Shown: positions 15,666 to 26,085 of the stretch, piece by piece
Numbering within the stretch: position 1 is the stretch's first letter
Layout: every line of letters begins with the position of its first letter
From: Marmoricola sp. URHB0036
Lineage (GTDB): Bacteria > Actinomycetota > Actinomycetes > Propionibacteriales > Nocardioidaceae
Reading direction: 5' to 3'
DNA: 64,000 bases
Assembly: GCF_000426045.1 (NCBI RefSeq)
Contig: NZ_AUEP01000017.1
Span: 51,942 to 115,941 of the forward strand
Position numbers and translations under genes: made by a program
The notes under the pieces: generated by a model
Databases searched by the model: none
What the model was told of the DNA's origin: nothing
The model's input: the letters and a program-made list of their open reading frames with translations, nothing else

Positions 15666-16958
15666 ATGCACAAGTCACCCCACCACGATGCTCGCTCCGC
15701 TCCCATCGAGGCAGGGACCCCGACCAAGCAACCACGGGCCGTCTGGGCCGTCGCCTTCGCGTGCGTCATCGCGTTCATGGGGATCGGCCTGGTCGACCCC
15801 ATCCTGAAGTCGATCGCCGCCCAGCTCCAGGCGACACCCAGCCAGGTCTCGCTGATGTTCACCAGCTACATGGCCATCATGGGCGTCGCGATGCTGGTCA
15901 CCGGCGTGGTCTCCAGCAGGATCGGCCCCAAGCGCACCCTGCTCTCCGGCCTGGTGCTGATCATCGTGTTCGCCGCCCTGGCCGGGTCGTCGAACTCGGT
16001 CGGCGCGATCGTCGGGTTCCGCGCCGGGTGGGGCCTGGGCAACGCCCTGTTCGTGGCGACCGCCCTGGCCACCATCGTGATGTCGGCCCGCGGCTCGACC
16101 CGCCAGGCGATCATCCTGTTCGAGGCGGCGCTGGGCATCGGCATCGCGTCCGGTCCGCTCATCGGCGGCGTGCTCGGTGAGCACTCCTGGCGGGCGCCGT
16201 TCTTCGGTGTCTCCTGCCTGATGATCATCGCGCTGGTCGCGACGACCTTCTTCCTGCCGAGCACTCCCCCGACGGGCCGGCGTACCTCTCTGGCCGACCC
16301 GTTCCGGGCGCTCAAGCACAAGCCGCTGCTCCTGCTCGCACTGACGGCGATCTTCTACAACATCGGGTTCTTCACGATCCTGGCCGCCGGACCGTTCGCA
16401 CTACCCGAGTCCGGCATCATCGAGATCGGCTGGATCTACTTCGGCTGGGGTCTGCTCGTGGCCCTGGTCTCGGTGGTGGTCGCACCGATCGTCCAGCGCG
16501 CGATCGGCACCGTGCCGGCGATCATCGCGACGCTGGTGCTGTTCACCGCCGACCTCACCGTGATGGCGATCTGGGCCGACCACCCGACCGTCGTGACGAT
16601 CGGCATCATCGCCTCCGGTGCGTTCATCGGGAACAACAACACCCTGATCACCGAGGCCGTGATGGGTGCCGCACCGGTCGAGCGTCCGGTCGCGTCCGCG
16701 GCGTACTCCTTCGTGCGGTTCTGCGGCGGCGCCATCGGTCCGTACGTCGCACTGAAGCTGTTCGGCGAGGCGCCCGACGTGCACGTGCACGCACCGTTCT
16801 GGTTCGGCGCCGCCAGCGTCTTCGTCGGCGTGCTGATCCTGGTCGCGGGAGCGCGCGTGGTCTCGCGGACCACCCGGCACGAGAGCGACACCGTGGACGA
16901 TGCCGACAAGGGGGCCGAGAACGAGGCCGAGGCCGTGCTGGTGGGCGACCTCGACTGA
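15666..16958 (+). CDS. MFS drug-efflux transporter (DHA1 type)
   Basis: A 430-residue major facilitator protein with about 12 hydrophobic segments. The first helix reads AVWAVAFACVIAFMGIGLVD, and RIGPKRTLLSG is the loop-2/3 motif A of drug:proton antiporters. Helix 5 has the antiporter pattern (GIGIASGPLIGGVLG, motif C). The C-terminal tail is acidic and cytoplasmic. AAGGAAG precedes ATG 15666. It is co-transcribed with marR, so export of a compound sensed by that regulator is likely; the compound is unknown. Confidence 0.92.
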   Translation: MHKSPHHDARSAPIEAGTPTKQPRAVWAVAFACVIAFMGIGLVDPILKSIAAQLQATPSQVSLMFTSYMAIMGVAMLVTGVVSSRIGPKRTLLSGLVLIIVFAALAGSSNSVGAIVGFRAGWGLGNALFVATALATIVMSARGSTRQAIILFEAALGIGIASGPLIGGVLGEHSWRAPFFGVSCLMIIALVATTFFLPSTPPTGRRTSLADPFRALKHKPLLLLALTAIFYNIGFFTILAAGPFALPESGIIEIGWIYFGWGLLVALVSVVVAPIVQRAIGTVPAIIATLVLFTADLTVMAIWADHPTVVTIGIIASGAFIGNNNTLITEAVMGAAPVERPVASAAYSFVRFCGGAIGPYVALKLFGEAPDVHVHAPFWFGAASVFVGVLILVAGARVVSRTTRHESDTVDDADKGAENEAEAVLVGDLD

Positions 16959-16967
16959 CCCGAGTGG

Positions 16968-17669
16968 TCAGGCGTTGCGCCGGGTCCGCACGACGTTCGT
17001 CCGGGCGAACTTGTCGTGCAGGGCCTGGCGGCGCTCGTCCCACAGGGGCCAGAGCCCGTCGACCCACGGGTAGAGGCCGGCGATCAGCCCGATGAACGGC
17101 ACCAGGCTGAGCAGGTTGGGACCGAACTGGGAGACCCAGCGCCGCAGGATGGTGTCCCACGCCAGGGGGCCGGGCTGCTCGCGCAGCCGCACCCGCAGTC
17201 CGAGCATCAGCTTGCCGGGCGTCGCCGCGCGCCACCGCAGGAAGCCGACCTGGTAGATGAAGTTCAGCACGATCGAGACGAGGACGATCCCGATCAGCGG
17301 CAGCCAGATCTCGCCGTAGACGTCCATCTGGTTCGGTCGCGCCGACCCGGTCTCGGCCGCGTGGATGGTGTCGCGGAACAGATCGCCGTAGGCGTTGACG
17401 ATCCTGGCCACGAACGGCGCGCCGACGATCGCGGCGACGAGGGAGACGATGACGGCGTCGATCAGGTAGGCGCCGAAACGGATCCCCCAGCCGGCGAGCG
17501 GCTCACCATCGGGGGTGCTGTGCTTCGACGACGGAGCTTGCGGGGGCACCGTCGGATTCACCGAAGGATGGGCGAGATCGGTCCACTGCTGTCCGTCCCA
17601 CCAACGCACCCCGGGCGCATAGCCGGGCGGCGACTGCGGGTCGGCGTACCAGCCGGGTGGATGGGACAT
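16968..17669 (-). CDS. DUF2510-RDD family membrane protein
   Basis: A 233-residue protein with an N-terminal DUF2510 segment (PPGWYADP ... VRWWDGQQWTD, residues about 4-33), a proline-rich linker, and an RDD domain with three to four membrane helices (GWGIRFGAYLIDAVIVSLVA; IGIVLVSIVLNFIYQ; the RDD region ATPGKLMLGLRVR). The function of RDD proteins is largely unknown; transport and envelope roles have been suggested. ATG 17669 has no ribosome-binding site and starts at the base of an 18-bp inverted repeat, so the transcript may be leaderless. Confidence 0.88.
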   Translation of the reverse strand: MSHPPGWYADPQSPPGYAPGVRWWDGQQWTDLAHPSVNPTVPPQAPSSKHSTPDGEPLAGWGIRFGAYLIDAVIVSLVAAIVGAPFVARIVNAYGDLFRDTIHAAETGSARPNQMDVYGEIWLPLIGIVLVSIVLNFIYQVGFLRWRAATPGKLMLGLRVRLREQPGPLAWDTILRRWVSQFGPNLLSLVPFIGLIAGLYPWVDGLWPLWDERRQALHDKFARTNVVRTRRNA

Positions 17670-17686
17670 GTGGGAAGCGTCCCACA
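17669..17686. promoter_or_regulatory. Inverted repeat at the RDD gene start
   Basis: TGTGGGA-AGCG-TCCCACA forms two perfect 7-bp arms around a 4-bp centre, directly before the start codon of the RDD gene. It could be a repressor site or, in RNA, a hairpin that hides the start. No adjacent regulator gene points to a binder. Confidence 0.4.
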
Positions 17687-18029
17687 CGCCCGGAGCGAAA
17701 ACCGGTGGCCCTGCTGGCCCCTGCTCTCCTACCCTTCTCGCCGGGAGAGAAGTGGCCGGTGGGCAGTCACCACAGCCGGTTCCACGCGTCGCATCTCCCA
17801 CCGCCACGAGGCACGGCAATGCGCCCGCACAGCGCCGGGGTTCGAGTCCCCTTCACACGGGTGGGCGGGCGGTGGCAGCAGCGTGGGGTCGCCCGTGGCC
17901 CGGCCGGTCCGTACGACGGTCGACGCCCCGCGAGCTCACGTGTCACCGCCCGTCCACTCGGTCATGCGACGGAACAACTTCACACAGCCATCCCGGACAC
18001 GGTCGACACGAGACGAAAGGAGGTCAGCC
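17687..18029. other. Gene-free stretch upstream of the SPFH gene
   Basis: About 340 bp without a credible gene. It contains a 6-bp-arm hairpin at 17734-17752 and an isolated sequence resembling a tRNA T-arm near 17836-17851, with no cloverleaf around it. The last part carries a strong AAAGGAGG ribosome-binding site for the SPFH gene at 18030. I see no clear -35/-10 pair. Confidence 0.5.
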
Positions 18030-18683
18030 ATGTCCATCTACCGCACCCTGCACGTCAGCCTCGAGGAGCGAGTCCTCGAGTACGTCGACGGTGCCTTCAC
18101 CCGTGAGCTGGGGCCGGGTCGTCACCGTCCGCGCTCGCGCAAGCGGACCGAGTACCGACCGGTCTGGATCGCGGAGCGCATCAGCACGCTCGCTCCGCAG
18201 GACGTGCTGACCTCCGAGGGCGTCACCCTGCGCATCACCGCGGCGATCCGCTGGGCGGTCGCCCAGCCGCGGCTGTTCGTCGAGGTGAGCCGCGAGCCGT
18301 TCGACATCGTCTACCTGGCCGTCCAGGTGGCGCTGCGTGAGGCGGTGGCCGGTTACGAGGTCACCGAGCTCGTCCGGCAGGCACGCGGTCCGGTGGGGCT
18401 CTCCCTCACCGAGGCAGCCGGCACTGCCGGGGCGCAGGTCGGTGTCGCCGTACGCGAGGTGGTGGTCAAGGACGTGATCCTGCCGCCCGAGCTGCGTGCG
18501 GCGTACGCCGAGCTGGCGACCGCCCGCACCCGCGGGCAGGCGAAGCTGGAGGCGGCCCGGGCCGAGACCGCGGCCCTGCGGTCACTGGCCAACGGCGCCA
18601 AGCTGCTCGACGAGCACCCCGCACTGGCCCGCCAGCGCCTGGTGGAGGCCCTGCCTCCCGGGGCGAGGGTGAAGCTCAGCTGA
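18030..18683 (+). CDS. SPFH/Band 7 (slipin-like) protein
   Basis: A 217-residue protein consisting almost entirely of an SPFH domain: LHVSLEERVLEYVDGAFTRELGPGRH at the start, TLAPQDVLTSEGVTLRITAAIRW in the middle and VAVREVVVKDVILPPELRAAY near the end, followed by an Ala/Glu-rich helix likely to oligomerise. It lacks the N-terminal membrane anchor of typical slipins, so it may be soluble or peripheral. AAAGGAGG precedes the ATG. It stands alone and ends at a long bidirectional terminator. Confidence 0.85.
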   Translation: MSIYRTLHVSLEERVLEYVDGAFTRELGPGRHRPRSRKRTEYRPVWIAERISTLAPQDVLTSEGVTLRITAAIRWAVAQPRLFVEVSREPFDIVYLAVQVALREAVAGYEVTELVRQARGPVGLSLTEAAGTAGAQVGVAVREVVVKDVILPPELRAAYAELATARTRGQAKLEAARAETAALRSLANGAKLLDEHPALARQRLVEALPPGARVKLS

Positions 18684-18685
18684 CG

Positions 18686-18748
18686 GATAGTCCAGAACGA
18701 AAAGCCGCTGCATCTTCGCGATGCAGCGGCTTTTCGTACTGGACTATC
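18686..18748. terminator. Long bidirectional terminator hairpin
   Basis: An outer 10-bp stem (18686-18695 with 18739-18748), a 2-nt internal loop, and an inner 17-bp stem (18698-18714 with 18720-18736) close on the 5-nt loop TTCGC. The inner stem begins CGAAAAG and ends CTTTTCG, providing T-runs in both directions. It separates the convergent SPFH and HppD genes. Confidence 0.9.
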
Positions 18749-18753
18749 GAGAC

Positions 18754-20508
<1,755 letters not shown>

Positions 20509-20520
20509 CAGGCTGACCCC

Positions 20521-21540
20521 ATGAGGCTGCAGGAGTTCCCCCGACACCCACTGACGTTCGGCCCGAGCCCGGTCCACCCGCTCGAGCGGCTGACCGCCCA
20601 CCTCGGTGGCGCTTCGGTGTGGGCCAAGCGCGAGGACGTCAGCTCGGGCCTGGCGTACGGCGGCAACAAGACCCGCAAGCTGGAGTACATCGTTCCCGAC
20701 GCGCTGGCCAAGGGCGCCGACACCCTCGTCTCGATCGGCGGCTACCAGTCCAACCACACCCGCCAGGTCGCGGCCGTTGCCGCACACCTCGGCCTGAAGT
20801 GCCGGCTGGTGCAGGAGAAGTGGGTCGACTGGGACGACCCGGTCAACGACAAGGTCGGCAACATCCTGCTCTCGCGGATCATGGGCGCCGACGTACGGCT
20901 CGACCCGCACGGCTTCGACATCGGCATCCGCCAGTCGTGGGAGGAGGCGATCGCCGAGGTCGAGGCCTCCGGCGGCACGCCGTACCCCATCTCGGCCGGC
21001 GCCTCCGAGCACCCGCTCGGTGGACTCGGCTTCGCCAACTGGGCCTTCGAGGTCGCCGCACAGGAGGAGCAGCTCGGCGTCTTCTTCGACACCATCGTCG
21101 TCTGCACCGTCACCGGCTCGACCCATGCCGGGATGATCGCCGGGTTCGCCGCGCTGGAGGACCTGACCGGCCGACCGCGCCGGGTGCTCGGGATCGACGC
21201 GTCGGCGACCCTCGAGAAGACGCGCGACCAGGTGGGGCGGATCGCGCGCAACACCGCCGCACTCATCGAGCTCGGACGCGACCTGCGCGACGACGAGATC
21301 ACCGTGCTGGAGGGATGGGCCGGTGACCTCTACGGCATCCCGGTCGAGTCGACGATCGAGGCGATCCGGCTGTCGGGTCGGCTGGAAGCGATGATCATCG
21401 ACCCCGTCTACGAGGGGAAGTCGATGGCCGGGCTGGTGGACCTCGTCACCAGCGGCGAGATCGGCCGCGACTCGACGGTGCTCTACGCCCACCTCGGCGG
21501 TCAGCCCGCACTGAACGCCTACTCGGGCATCTTCGACTAG
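20521..21540 (+). CDS. acdS: 1-aminocyclopropane-1-carboxylate deaminase
   Basis: A PLP enzyme (339 residues) that degrades ACC, the plant ethylene precursor, to 2-oxobutyrate and ammonia. PLP lysine is Lys50 in [10 protein letters not shown]; Ser77 in [10 protein letters not shown] binds substrate. [12 protein letters not shown] (Tyr297, Glu298) and Leu325 in [12 protein letters not shown] match residues that separate true ACC deaminases from D-cysteine desulfhydrases, which carry Thr at the last site. The gene follows the Lrp-type regulator after 12 bp. Its stop shares the palindrome CTAG with the convergent helicase stop. Confidence 0.88.
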   Translation: MRLQEFPRHPLTFGPSPVHPLERLTAHLGGASVWAKREDVSSGLAYGGNKTRKLEYIVPDALAKGADTLVSIGGYQSNHTRQVAAVAAHLGLKCRLVQEKWVDWDDPVNDKVGNILLSRIMGADVRLDPHGFDIGIRQSWEEAIAEVEASGGTPYPISAGASEHPLGGLGFANWAFEVAAQEEQLGVFFDTIVVCTVTGSTHAGMIAGFAALEDLTGRPRRVLGIDASATLEKTRDQVGRIARNTAALIELGRDLRDDEITVLEGWAGDLYGIPVESTIEAIRLSGRLEAMIIDPVYEGKSMAGLVDLVTSGEIGRDSTVLYAHLGGQPALNAYSGIFD

Positions 21541-23333
21541 CCCCGGGTCGCCCACTCGCGCAGCAGGTCGATCCGCTTCGCGAGCTGGGCAGCAGTGGCG
21601 GCCGCGGCGGCCGGGCCGCCGCACTCCTTGCGCAGCGCGGCGTGGGTGACGCCGTGCGGCTGGCCGGTGCGGTGGTACCACGCCGCGACCAGTCCGTTGA
21701 GCTCGCGGCGCATCACGGCCAGCTGCTCGTGGGTGGTGGTCGGGCGGTCGGCGTCGGCCTCCGGCGCAGGAGTACGACGGGCCGCGCGCTCGCTCTGCCG
21801 GTGACGGAGCAGGTCGCGGACCTGGTCGGGCTCGAGCAGGCCGGGGATCCCGAGGAAGTCCATCTCCTCCTCCGACCCGACGTGCACCTCCCCCTCGTGG
21901 CCGAACTCGCCACCGTCGTACAGCACCCGGTCGAAGCGCGCCTCCGAGCCCATCGCCTCGAAGCTGCCGAGCTCCTCGTCGCTGGCCCCTTCGCCGGCCT
22001 GGGCTCGAGCAAGCAGGTCGTCCTCGGCGGCGAAGATGTCGTCCTCGTCGGTGATCTTCCGACCGAGCACGTGATCGCGCTCCACCTCCATCTCCGAGGC
22101 ATGGGCCAGCAGCAGCGGCACCGACGGCACGAAGATCGACGCCGTCTCCCCGCGTTTGCGCGCACGCACGAAGCGGCCGATGGCCTGGGCGAAGAACAGC
22201 GGCGTCGACGTGGTCGTCGCGTAGACCCCGACAGCCAGCCGCGGGACGTCGACACCTTCGGAGACCATCCGCACGGCCACCATCCAGCGTGATCCGTCGT
22301 CGGTGAACGTCGCGATCTTCTTCGAGGCCGCCTTCTCGTCCGACAGCACGACCGTCGGCTTCTCCCCCGACACCTGGGCCAGCACCTGGGCGTAGGCGCG
22401 GGCGGACTCCTGGTCGGTGGCGATCACCAGGCCACCGGCGTCGGGGACGTGCCGGCGCACCTCCGAAAGGCGACGGTCCGCGGCCTCGAGCACCGAGGGG
22501 ATCCAGGCGCCCTTCGGGTCCAGTGCGGTGCGCAGCGCGTGCGCGGTCATGTCCTTGGTCAGCGGTTCGCCCAGACGAGCCGCCACCTCGTCACCGGCTC
22601 GCGTGCGCCACTGCATCTGCCCGCTGTAGGCCATGAACAGCACCGGACGGACGACGTGGTCGGCCAGTGCGTGCGCGTAGCCGTAGGTGAAGTCGGGGAC
22701 CGACCGCGGCACACCGTCACCATCGGGTGCGTAGGTCACGAACGGGATCGGGTTGATGTCGGAGCGGAACGGCGTGCCGGTCAGGGCGAGCCGCCGACGA
22801 GCGGGCTCGAACGCCTCCCGGACCGCCTCGCCCCAGCTCAGGGCGTCGCCGGCATGGTGCACCTCGTCGAGGATCACCAGGGTGTTGAACCGTTCGGTGC
22901 GGATCCGGTGCGCCAGCGGGTTGGCGGCCACGCCGGCGTACGTCATCGCGACACCGACGAACTCGCTGCTGCTGCGGCCCTTGGCCGAGTAGCTCGGGTC
23001 GAGCGGGATGCCGACCTTGGCGGCCGCCTCGGCCCACTGGGTCTTGAGGTGCTCGGTAGGCGCGACCACCGTGATCCGGTCGACCACCCGCCTCGAGAGC
23101 AGCTCGGAGGCGACCGAGAGGGCGAACGTCGTCTTGCCCGCGCCGGGGGTTGCGACCGCCAGGAAGTCGCGGGGGTTGTCCTCGAAGTACGCCGTCAACG
23201 CCGCTGTCTGCCACGCGCGCAGCCGCGTCGCCGTCCCCCAGGCCGCCCGGTCGGGGTACGCCGGCGGGAGGTCGAGAGCGGGTGGAGCGAGTTCGGTCTG
23301 CAGGGAGCGGGGCGGAGGAGGTCCGTCAGGCAA
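21537..23333 (-). CDS. DEAD/DEAH-box superfamily 2 helicase
   Basis: A 598-residue SF2 helicase of the XPB-like group. Motif I is TPGAGKTT (62-69), motif II DEVHH (156-160), motif III TGTPF, and motif [15 protein letters not shown]. The C-terminal third is acidic then basic and carries a small helical domain (LREWATRG end). The only upstream start is TTG 23333, 3 bp after the metalloprotease stop; a start this weak suggests translational coupling. Homologues are often found beside DUF3039 genes in actinobacteria; here a protease gene lies in between. Confidence 0.88.
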   Translation of the reverse strand: MPDGPPPPRSLQTELAPPALDLPPAYPDRAAWGTATRLRAWQTAALTAYFEDNPRDFLAVATPGAGKTTFALSVASELLSRRVVDRITVVAPTEHLKTQWAEAAAKVGIPLDPSYSAKGRSSSEFVGVAMTYAGVAANPLAHRIRTERFNTLVILDEVHHAGDALSWGEAVREAFEPARRRLALTGTPFRSDINPIPFVTYAPDGDGVPRSVPDFTYGYAHALADHVVRPVLFMAYSGQMQWRTRAGDEVAARLGEPLTKDMTAHALRTALDPKGAWIPSVLEAADRRLSEVRRHVPDAGGLVIATDQESARAYAQVLAQVSGEKPTVVLSDEKAASKKIATFTDDGSRWMVAVRMVSEGVDVPRLAVGVYATTTSTPLFFAQAIGRFVRARKRGETASIFVPSVPLLLAHASEMEVERDHVLGRKITDEDDIFAAEDDLLARAQAGEGASDEELGSFEAMGSEARFDRVLYDGGEFGHEGEVHVGSEEEMDFLGIPGLLEPDQVRDLLRHRQSERAARRTPAPEADADRPTTTHEQLAVMRRELNGLVAAWYHRTGQPHGVTHAALRKECGGPAAAAATAAQLAKRIDLLREWATRG

Positions 23334-23336
23334 GCC

Positions 23337-24308
23337 CTACCGCCACTTCGCGAACGCTGCGTCGATGCGCTGGACCTGGCCGGGAGTGAACAGCATCATG
23401 CAGGCGTCGAGTGAGTAGTCCATGAAGTTGTGCACCGGGTCGTGGCCCGGGTCCGCCGGGCACGTGTCCCGCGAGACGTCGCACCCGAAGCTCGGCTCGG
23501 CCTCGGCCTGGGTGTCGGCCACCAGGTCGCCGCCACCGCCGCAGCCACCCTGGAAGGTGTGGTAGAGCCCGAGCCAGTGGCCGGTCTCGTGGATCACCGT
23601 GTCACCGAGGTTGTAGCCGCGGGCGGAGCCGCCACGCATGCCGGCCACGTTGACGCTGACGCTGTCCAGCTTGGGCGCAGCGGCGTACTGCCACGGGAAC
23701 CGGGCCCAGCCGAGGATGGGCGTGCCCCTCGGACCGCCGCCGCTGATGTAGAGGTTCAGGGTGCGCGGACCGCCGCGGTGCAGCTTGCGCTTGGCCTGCA
23801 CGTCGCGCTTGCCGAACAGGTAGGCGTGGTACCACGCGTCGTTCTTGGTGTAGTCGACATGCTTGAGGGCGAAGCGGTAGCGCAGCGGGGTGCTGTAGCC
23901 GCTCTGCACACCGGCCATCCCTCCGTTGAGGGTCGCGATCAGCTGGCGTACGCGGGTCCGGCCGGCAGGGTTCTTCTCGCCCCGGTGCTTGCCCTTGATG
24001 ACGTGCACGTAGACCGGCAGGGTGATGCGGGCCGCCAGCGACGGACGCACCTCGCGGTTCACGACTGAACGCCGTGTCTCCGCAGCAGGGAGTGCGGCCA
24101 GGTCCTTGGCCGTGACCGCTGAGGTGTCGGCGTAGCGACGCCACTTCGGCGCCTCGGCCCGCGCCGTCGCCGCGGTGTTCTTCAGGCAGGGCACCCCGGT
24201 CACAGCCGCACCGCTGACCGCGGCCACCGAGGGACTCGAGACGGCAGCAGGCAGGCCGACGAGGGCCAGGGCCAGCACGGACAGTGCGGCACGCTGGAAC
24301 AGCCTCAC
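23337..24308 (-). CDS. Secreted zinc metalloprotease (M43/pappalysin-like)
   Basis: A 323-residue protein with a Sec signal peptide (basic MRLFQR, hydrophobic core to about residue 30). The extended zinc motif HETGHWLGLYH (His240, Glu241, His244, His250) and a Met-turn at about Met296 (NFMDYSLD) define a metzincin of the pappalysin/cytophagalysin type. Cysteines in FQGGCGGGGD and GCDVSRDTC likely form disulphides. It starts with GTG overlapping the DUF3039 stop (GTGA), so an exported protease is translationally coupled to a cytoplasmic zinc-binding protein. Confidence 0.9.
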   Translation of the reverse strand: MRLFQRAALSVLALALVGLPAAVSSPSVAAVSGAAVTGVPCLKNTAATARAEAPKWRRYADTSAVTAKDLAALPAAETRRSVVNREVRPSLAARITLPVYVHVIKGKHRGEKNPAGRTRVRQLIATLNGGMAGVQSGYSTPLRYRFALKHVDYTKNDAWYHAYLFGKRDVQAKRKLHRGGPRTLNLYISGGGPRGTPILGWARFPWQYAAAPKLDSVSVNVAGMRGGSARGYNLGDTVIHETGHWLGLYHTFQGGCGGGGDLVADTQAEAEPSFGCDVSRDTCPADPGHDPVHNFMDYSLDACMMLFTPGQVQRIDAAFAKWR

Positions 24309-24574
24309 TCGGAATCCCCTTCACGCATGGTTTCCCAGATCTCCTTGCACTCAGGGCAGACCGGGAACTTCTGGGGGTCCCGGCTGGGGACCCACACCTT
24401 GCCACACAGCGCCACCACCGGCGTGCCGTTGACCATGGCCTCGGTCAGCTTGTCCTTGGGCACGTAGTGGGACAGACGTTCGTGGTCACCGTTGTCGGTG
24501 GTCTGGGTGCTCTCGTCGAGACGCGTGTCCTCCAGGACCCGGGTCCCGAACCCCGCTGACTGTTGGCTGCTCAC
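24305..24574 (-). CDS. DUF3039 family protein
   Basis: A small conserved actinobacterial protein of 89 residues with a Cys-rich C-terminal half (ALCGKVWVPSRDPQKFPVCPECKEIWE) that looks like a zinc-binding site, and LSHYVPKDKLTEAMVNGTPVVALC before it. Function unknown. GTG 24574 is the first start in frame after the upstream hairpin. Its stop overlaps the metalloprotease start. Confidence 0.8.
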   Translation of the reverse strand: MSSQQSAGFGTRVLEDTRLDESTQTTDNGDHERLSHYVPKDKLTEAMVNGTPVVALCGKVWVPSRDPQKFPVCPECKEIWETMREGDSE

Positions 24575-24599
24575 CGGTGCATGGTAACTCCGCTGGACA

Positions 24600-24674
24600 T
24601 GACGAACCCCAGGCCGGGGTGGGAGGGAGGGATGCGGAGGGAGGGCCGCATGCCCGTGGGCCTGGGGTTCGTCA
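24600..24674. repeat. Large nested inverted repeat between two leftward genes
   Basis: Perfect 16-bp arms (24600-24615 and 24659-24674) enclose 43 nt that contain a second stem, ATGCGG with CCGCAT, around a purine-rich AGGGAGGG loop. It lies 10 bp past the stop of the unknown gene at 24685-25230 and before DUF3039. There is no T-run, so it may be a factor-dependent terminator, an RNA-stabilising structure or a DNA cruciform. Confidence 0.7.
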
Positions 24675-24684
24675 GCTCGAGGGA

Positions 24685-25230
24685 TCAGGCGGCCAGTACC
24701 GCCTTGATCCGGTCGACGAACGACTCGGTCGAGCGCGGCGCGACGGCCGGCTCGGGGTCGTCGGGCTGCAGCTCGGAGGAGAGTCCCTCGCGAGCCAGCG
24801 CCTCGACCCGTCGTCCGGCCGCGACCGCGGCCGGGCTCTGGGAACTGGCGAGTCCGGCGGCGGTGGCCAGCCGGACCCACTCCCGCTCGCGGGCCCGCTC
24901 CATGGCCTGTTCCATCTCGGGCGTCTGGGGCCACTGGGTGCACCGGTCGACGACGAGACGTACGCCGGGCAGCTGCTCGGCGGTGGTCCGCCAGGCCGCG
25001 GCGACGGCGGCTTCGAGGTCCATGGGCTCACGCACCAGGGCGCGTTCGATGTTGCCGGACAGTCGGGCGTGCCACTTCAGCAGCAGCGCACCGACCAGGT
25101 CGATCTCGTCGGTGAAGTTCTCGGTCACGCCGGGCACCTGCATCGGCAGGATCCCGTCGCGGTTGGCGTTCGCGGCGTCGACGACAGCGTGGAGGGTCTC
25201 CCCGCGACTGTGGAAGGCGGTCCAACTCAT
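24685..25230 (-). CDS. Hypothetical protein
   Basis: An unrecognised soluble protein of 181 residues, mainly helical and acidic, beginning MSWTAFHSRGETLHAVVDAAN. The middle part (NFTDEIDLVGALLLKWHARLSGNIERAL) is typical of conserved actinobacterial hypothetical proteins and has no metal or nucleotide motif that I can see. ATG 25230 has GAGAGG at good spacing. It diverges from a TetR gene across a palindrome at 25268-25286 and may be the target of that regulator. Confidence 0.7.
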   Translation of the reverse strand: MSWTAFHSRGETLHAVVDAANANRDGILPMQVPGVTENFTDEIDLVGALLLKWHARLSGNIERALVREPMDLEAAVAAAWRTTAEQLPGVRLVVDRCTQWPQTPEMEQAMERAREREWVRLATAAGLASSQSPAAVAAGRRVEALAREGLSSELQPDDPEPAVAPRSTESFVDRIKAVLAA

Positions 25231-25267
25231 GGTCTGCACCTCTCGTGAATGGTTCACATACCGCTAG

Positions 25268-25286
25268 TACGTACTCAGAGTATGTA
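25268..25286. promoter_or_regulatory. Palindromic site between the hypothetical gene and TetR gene
   Basis: TACGTACT-CAG-AGTATGTA is an inverted repeat with one mismatch; it overlaps the perfect palindrome AGTACGTACT at 25266-25275. It sits 38 bp upstream of the leftward gene and about 75 bp upstream of the TetR gene, suitable as a TetR operator. Confidence 0.55.
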
Positions 25287-25350
25287 GTGGGTGGCCCCGA
25301 CACCAACACCGGGCTGCGTGACGTGACCCACACCGGCGCCGCGCCCGCCC

Positions 25351-25356
25351 TAGAGT
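25351..25356 (+). promoter_or_regulatory. -10 element of a leaderless tetR transcript
   Basis: TAGAGT lies 6 nt before ATG 25363, so transcription would begin at or next to the A of the start codon. No ribosome-binding site is present, which agrees with a leaderless mRNA. Confidence 0.5.
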
Positions 25357-25362
25357 GGTGGG

Positions 25363-26064
25363 ATGCCGAGGTCCCACGCCGAGAAGCTGCTCACCAGCCT
25401 CCCCAAGGTGCCCGGTGCCTCGCGTCGGCAGCAGTACTCCGCCTCCACCAAGCGCGCCCTGGTGGAGGTGGCCACGGCGCAGTTCAGCGAGCACGGGTAC
25501 GGCGGCACCAGCCTCGATGCCATCGTGGCCGGTGCCCGCGTCACCAAGGGCGCGCTCTACCACCACTTCAGCGGCAAGCAGGGTGTCTTCGAGGCGGTCT
25601 TCGCGAGCGTGGAGGACGATGCCTCGAGGAAGATCAAGTCCGCCCTCAAGGGCGCGACCGACCCGTGGGAGAAGGCGCGGGCCGGCCTGCGCGAGTTCCT
25701 GGAGATCGTCCAGGATCCCGTCTACCAGCGGGTCGTGATCCAGGACGGGCCGGCGATCCTCGGCTACGAGAGGTTCCGCGAGCAGGAGGAGCGCTCCAGC
25801 TACGGCATCGTCCAGGACATCGTCGGCTCGGTGCTCGAGGCGTCGACCTACGAGCTCGACGACGCGATGAAGCAGACCTTCAGCCGGATCTTCTTCGGTG
25901 CCATGTCTGCCGCCGGCGAGAGCGTCTCCACCGCCGACGACCCGAAGCAGGCCGTCGTACGCATCGAGGCCGCGATCCTGTTCATCCTCGAGGGCATCCG
26001 CTCGCTCGCCGAGCAGGGCATCACGCTGACCGACCCCGTCGAGGCCGAGGCTGCGCAGGACTGA
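25363..26064 (+). CDS. TetR-family transcriptional regulator
   Basis: A 233-residue TetR protein: helix-turn-helix at about 47-66 (TSLDAIVAGARVTKGALYHHF) and an all-helical ligand domain (ILGYERFREQEERSSYGIVQDIV). The ligand is unknown. The start is supported by the -10 box 6 nt upstream. It diverges from the unknown gene at 24685-25230 across a palindrome and converges on the DUF3048 lipoprotein gene. Confidence 0.9.
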   Translation: MPRSHAEKLLTSLPKVPGASRRQQYSASTKRALVEVATAQFSEHGYGGTSLDAIVAGARVTKGALYHHFSGKQGVFEAVFASVEDDASRKIKSALKGATDPWEKARAGLREFLEIVQDPVYQRVVIQDGPAILGYERFREQEERSSYGIVQDIVGSVLEASTYELDDAMKQTFSRIFFGAMSAAGESVSTADDPKQAVVRIEAAILFILEGIRSLAEQGITLTDPVEAEAAQD

Positions 26065-26085
26065 GCAGTCCCGGCCGACGATCGC

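Noticed and set aside
17836..17851. tRNA-like T-arm (GGGGTTCGAGTCCCC)
   Set aside because: No anticodon arm, D-arm or acceptor stem pairs around it, so it is not a tRNA gene; no integrase or repeat suggests an attachment site.
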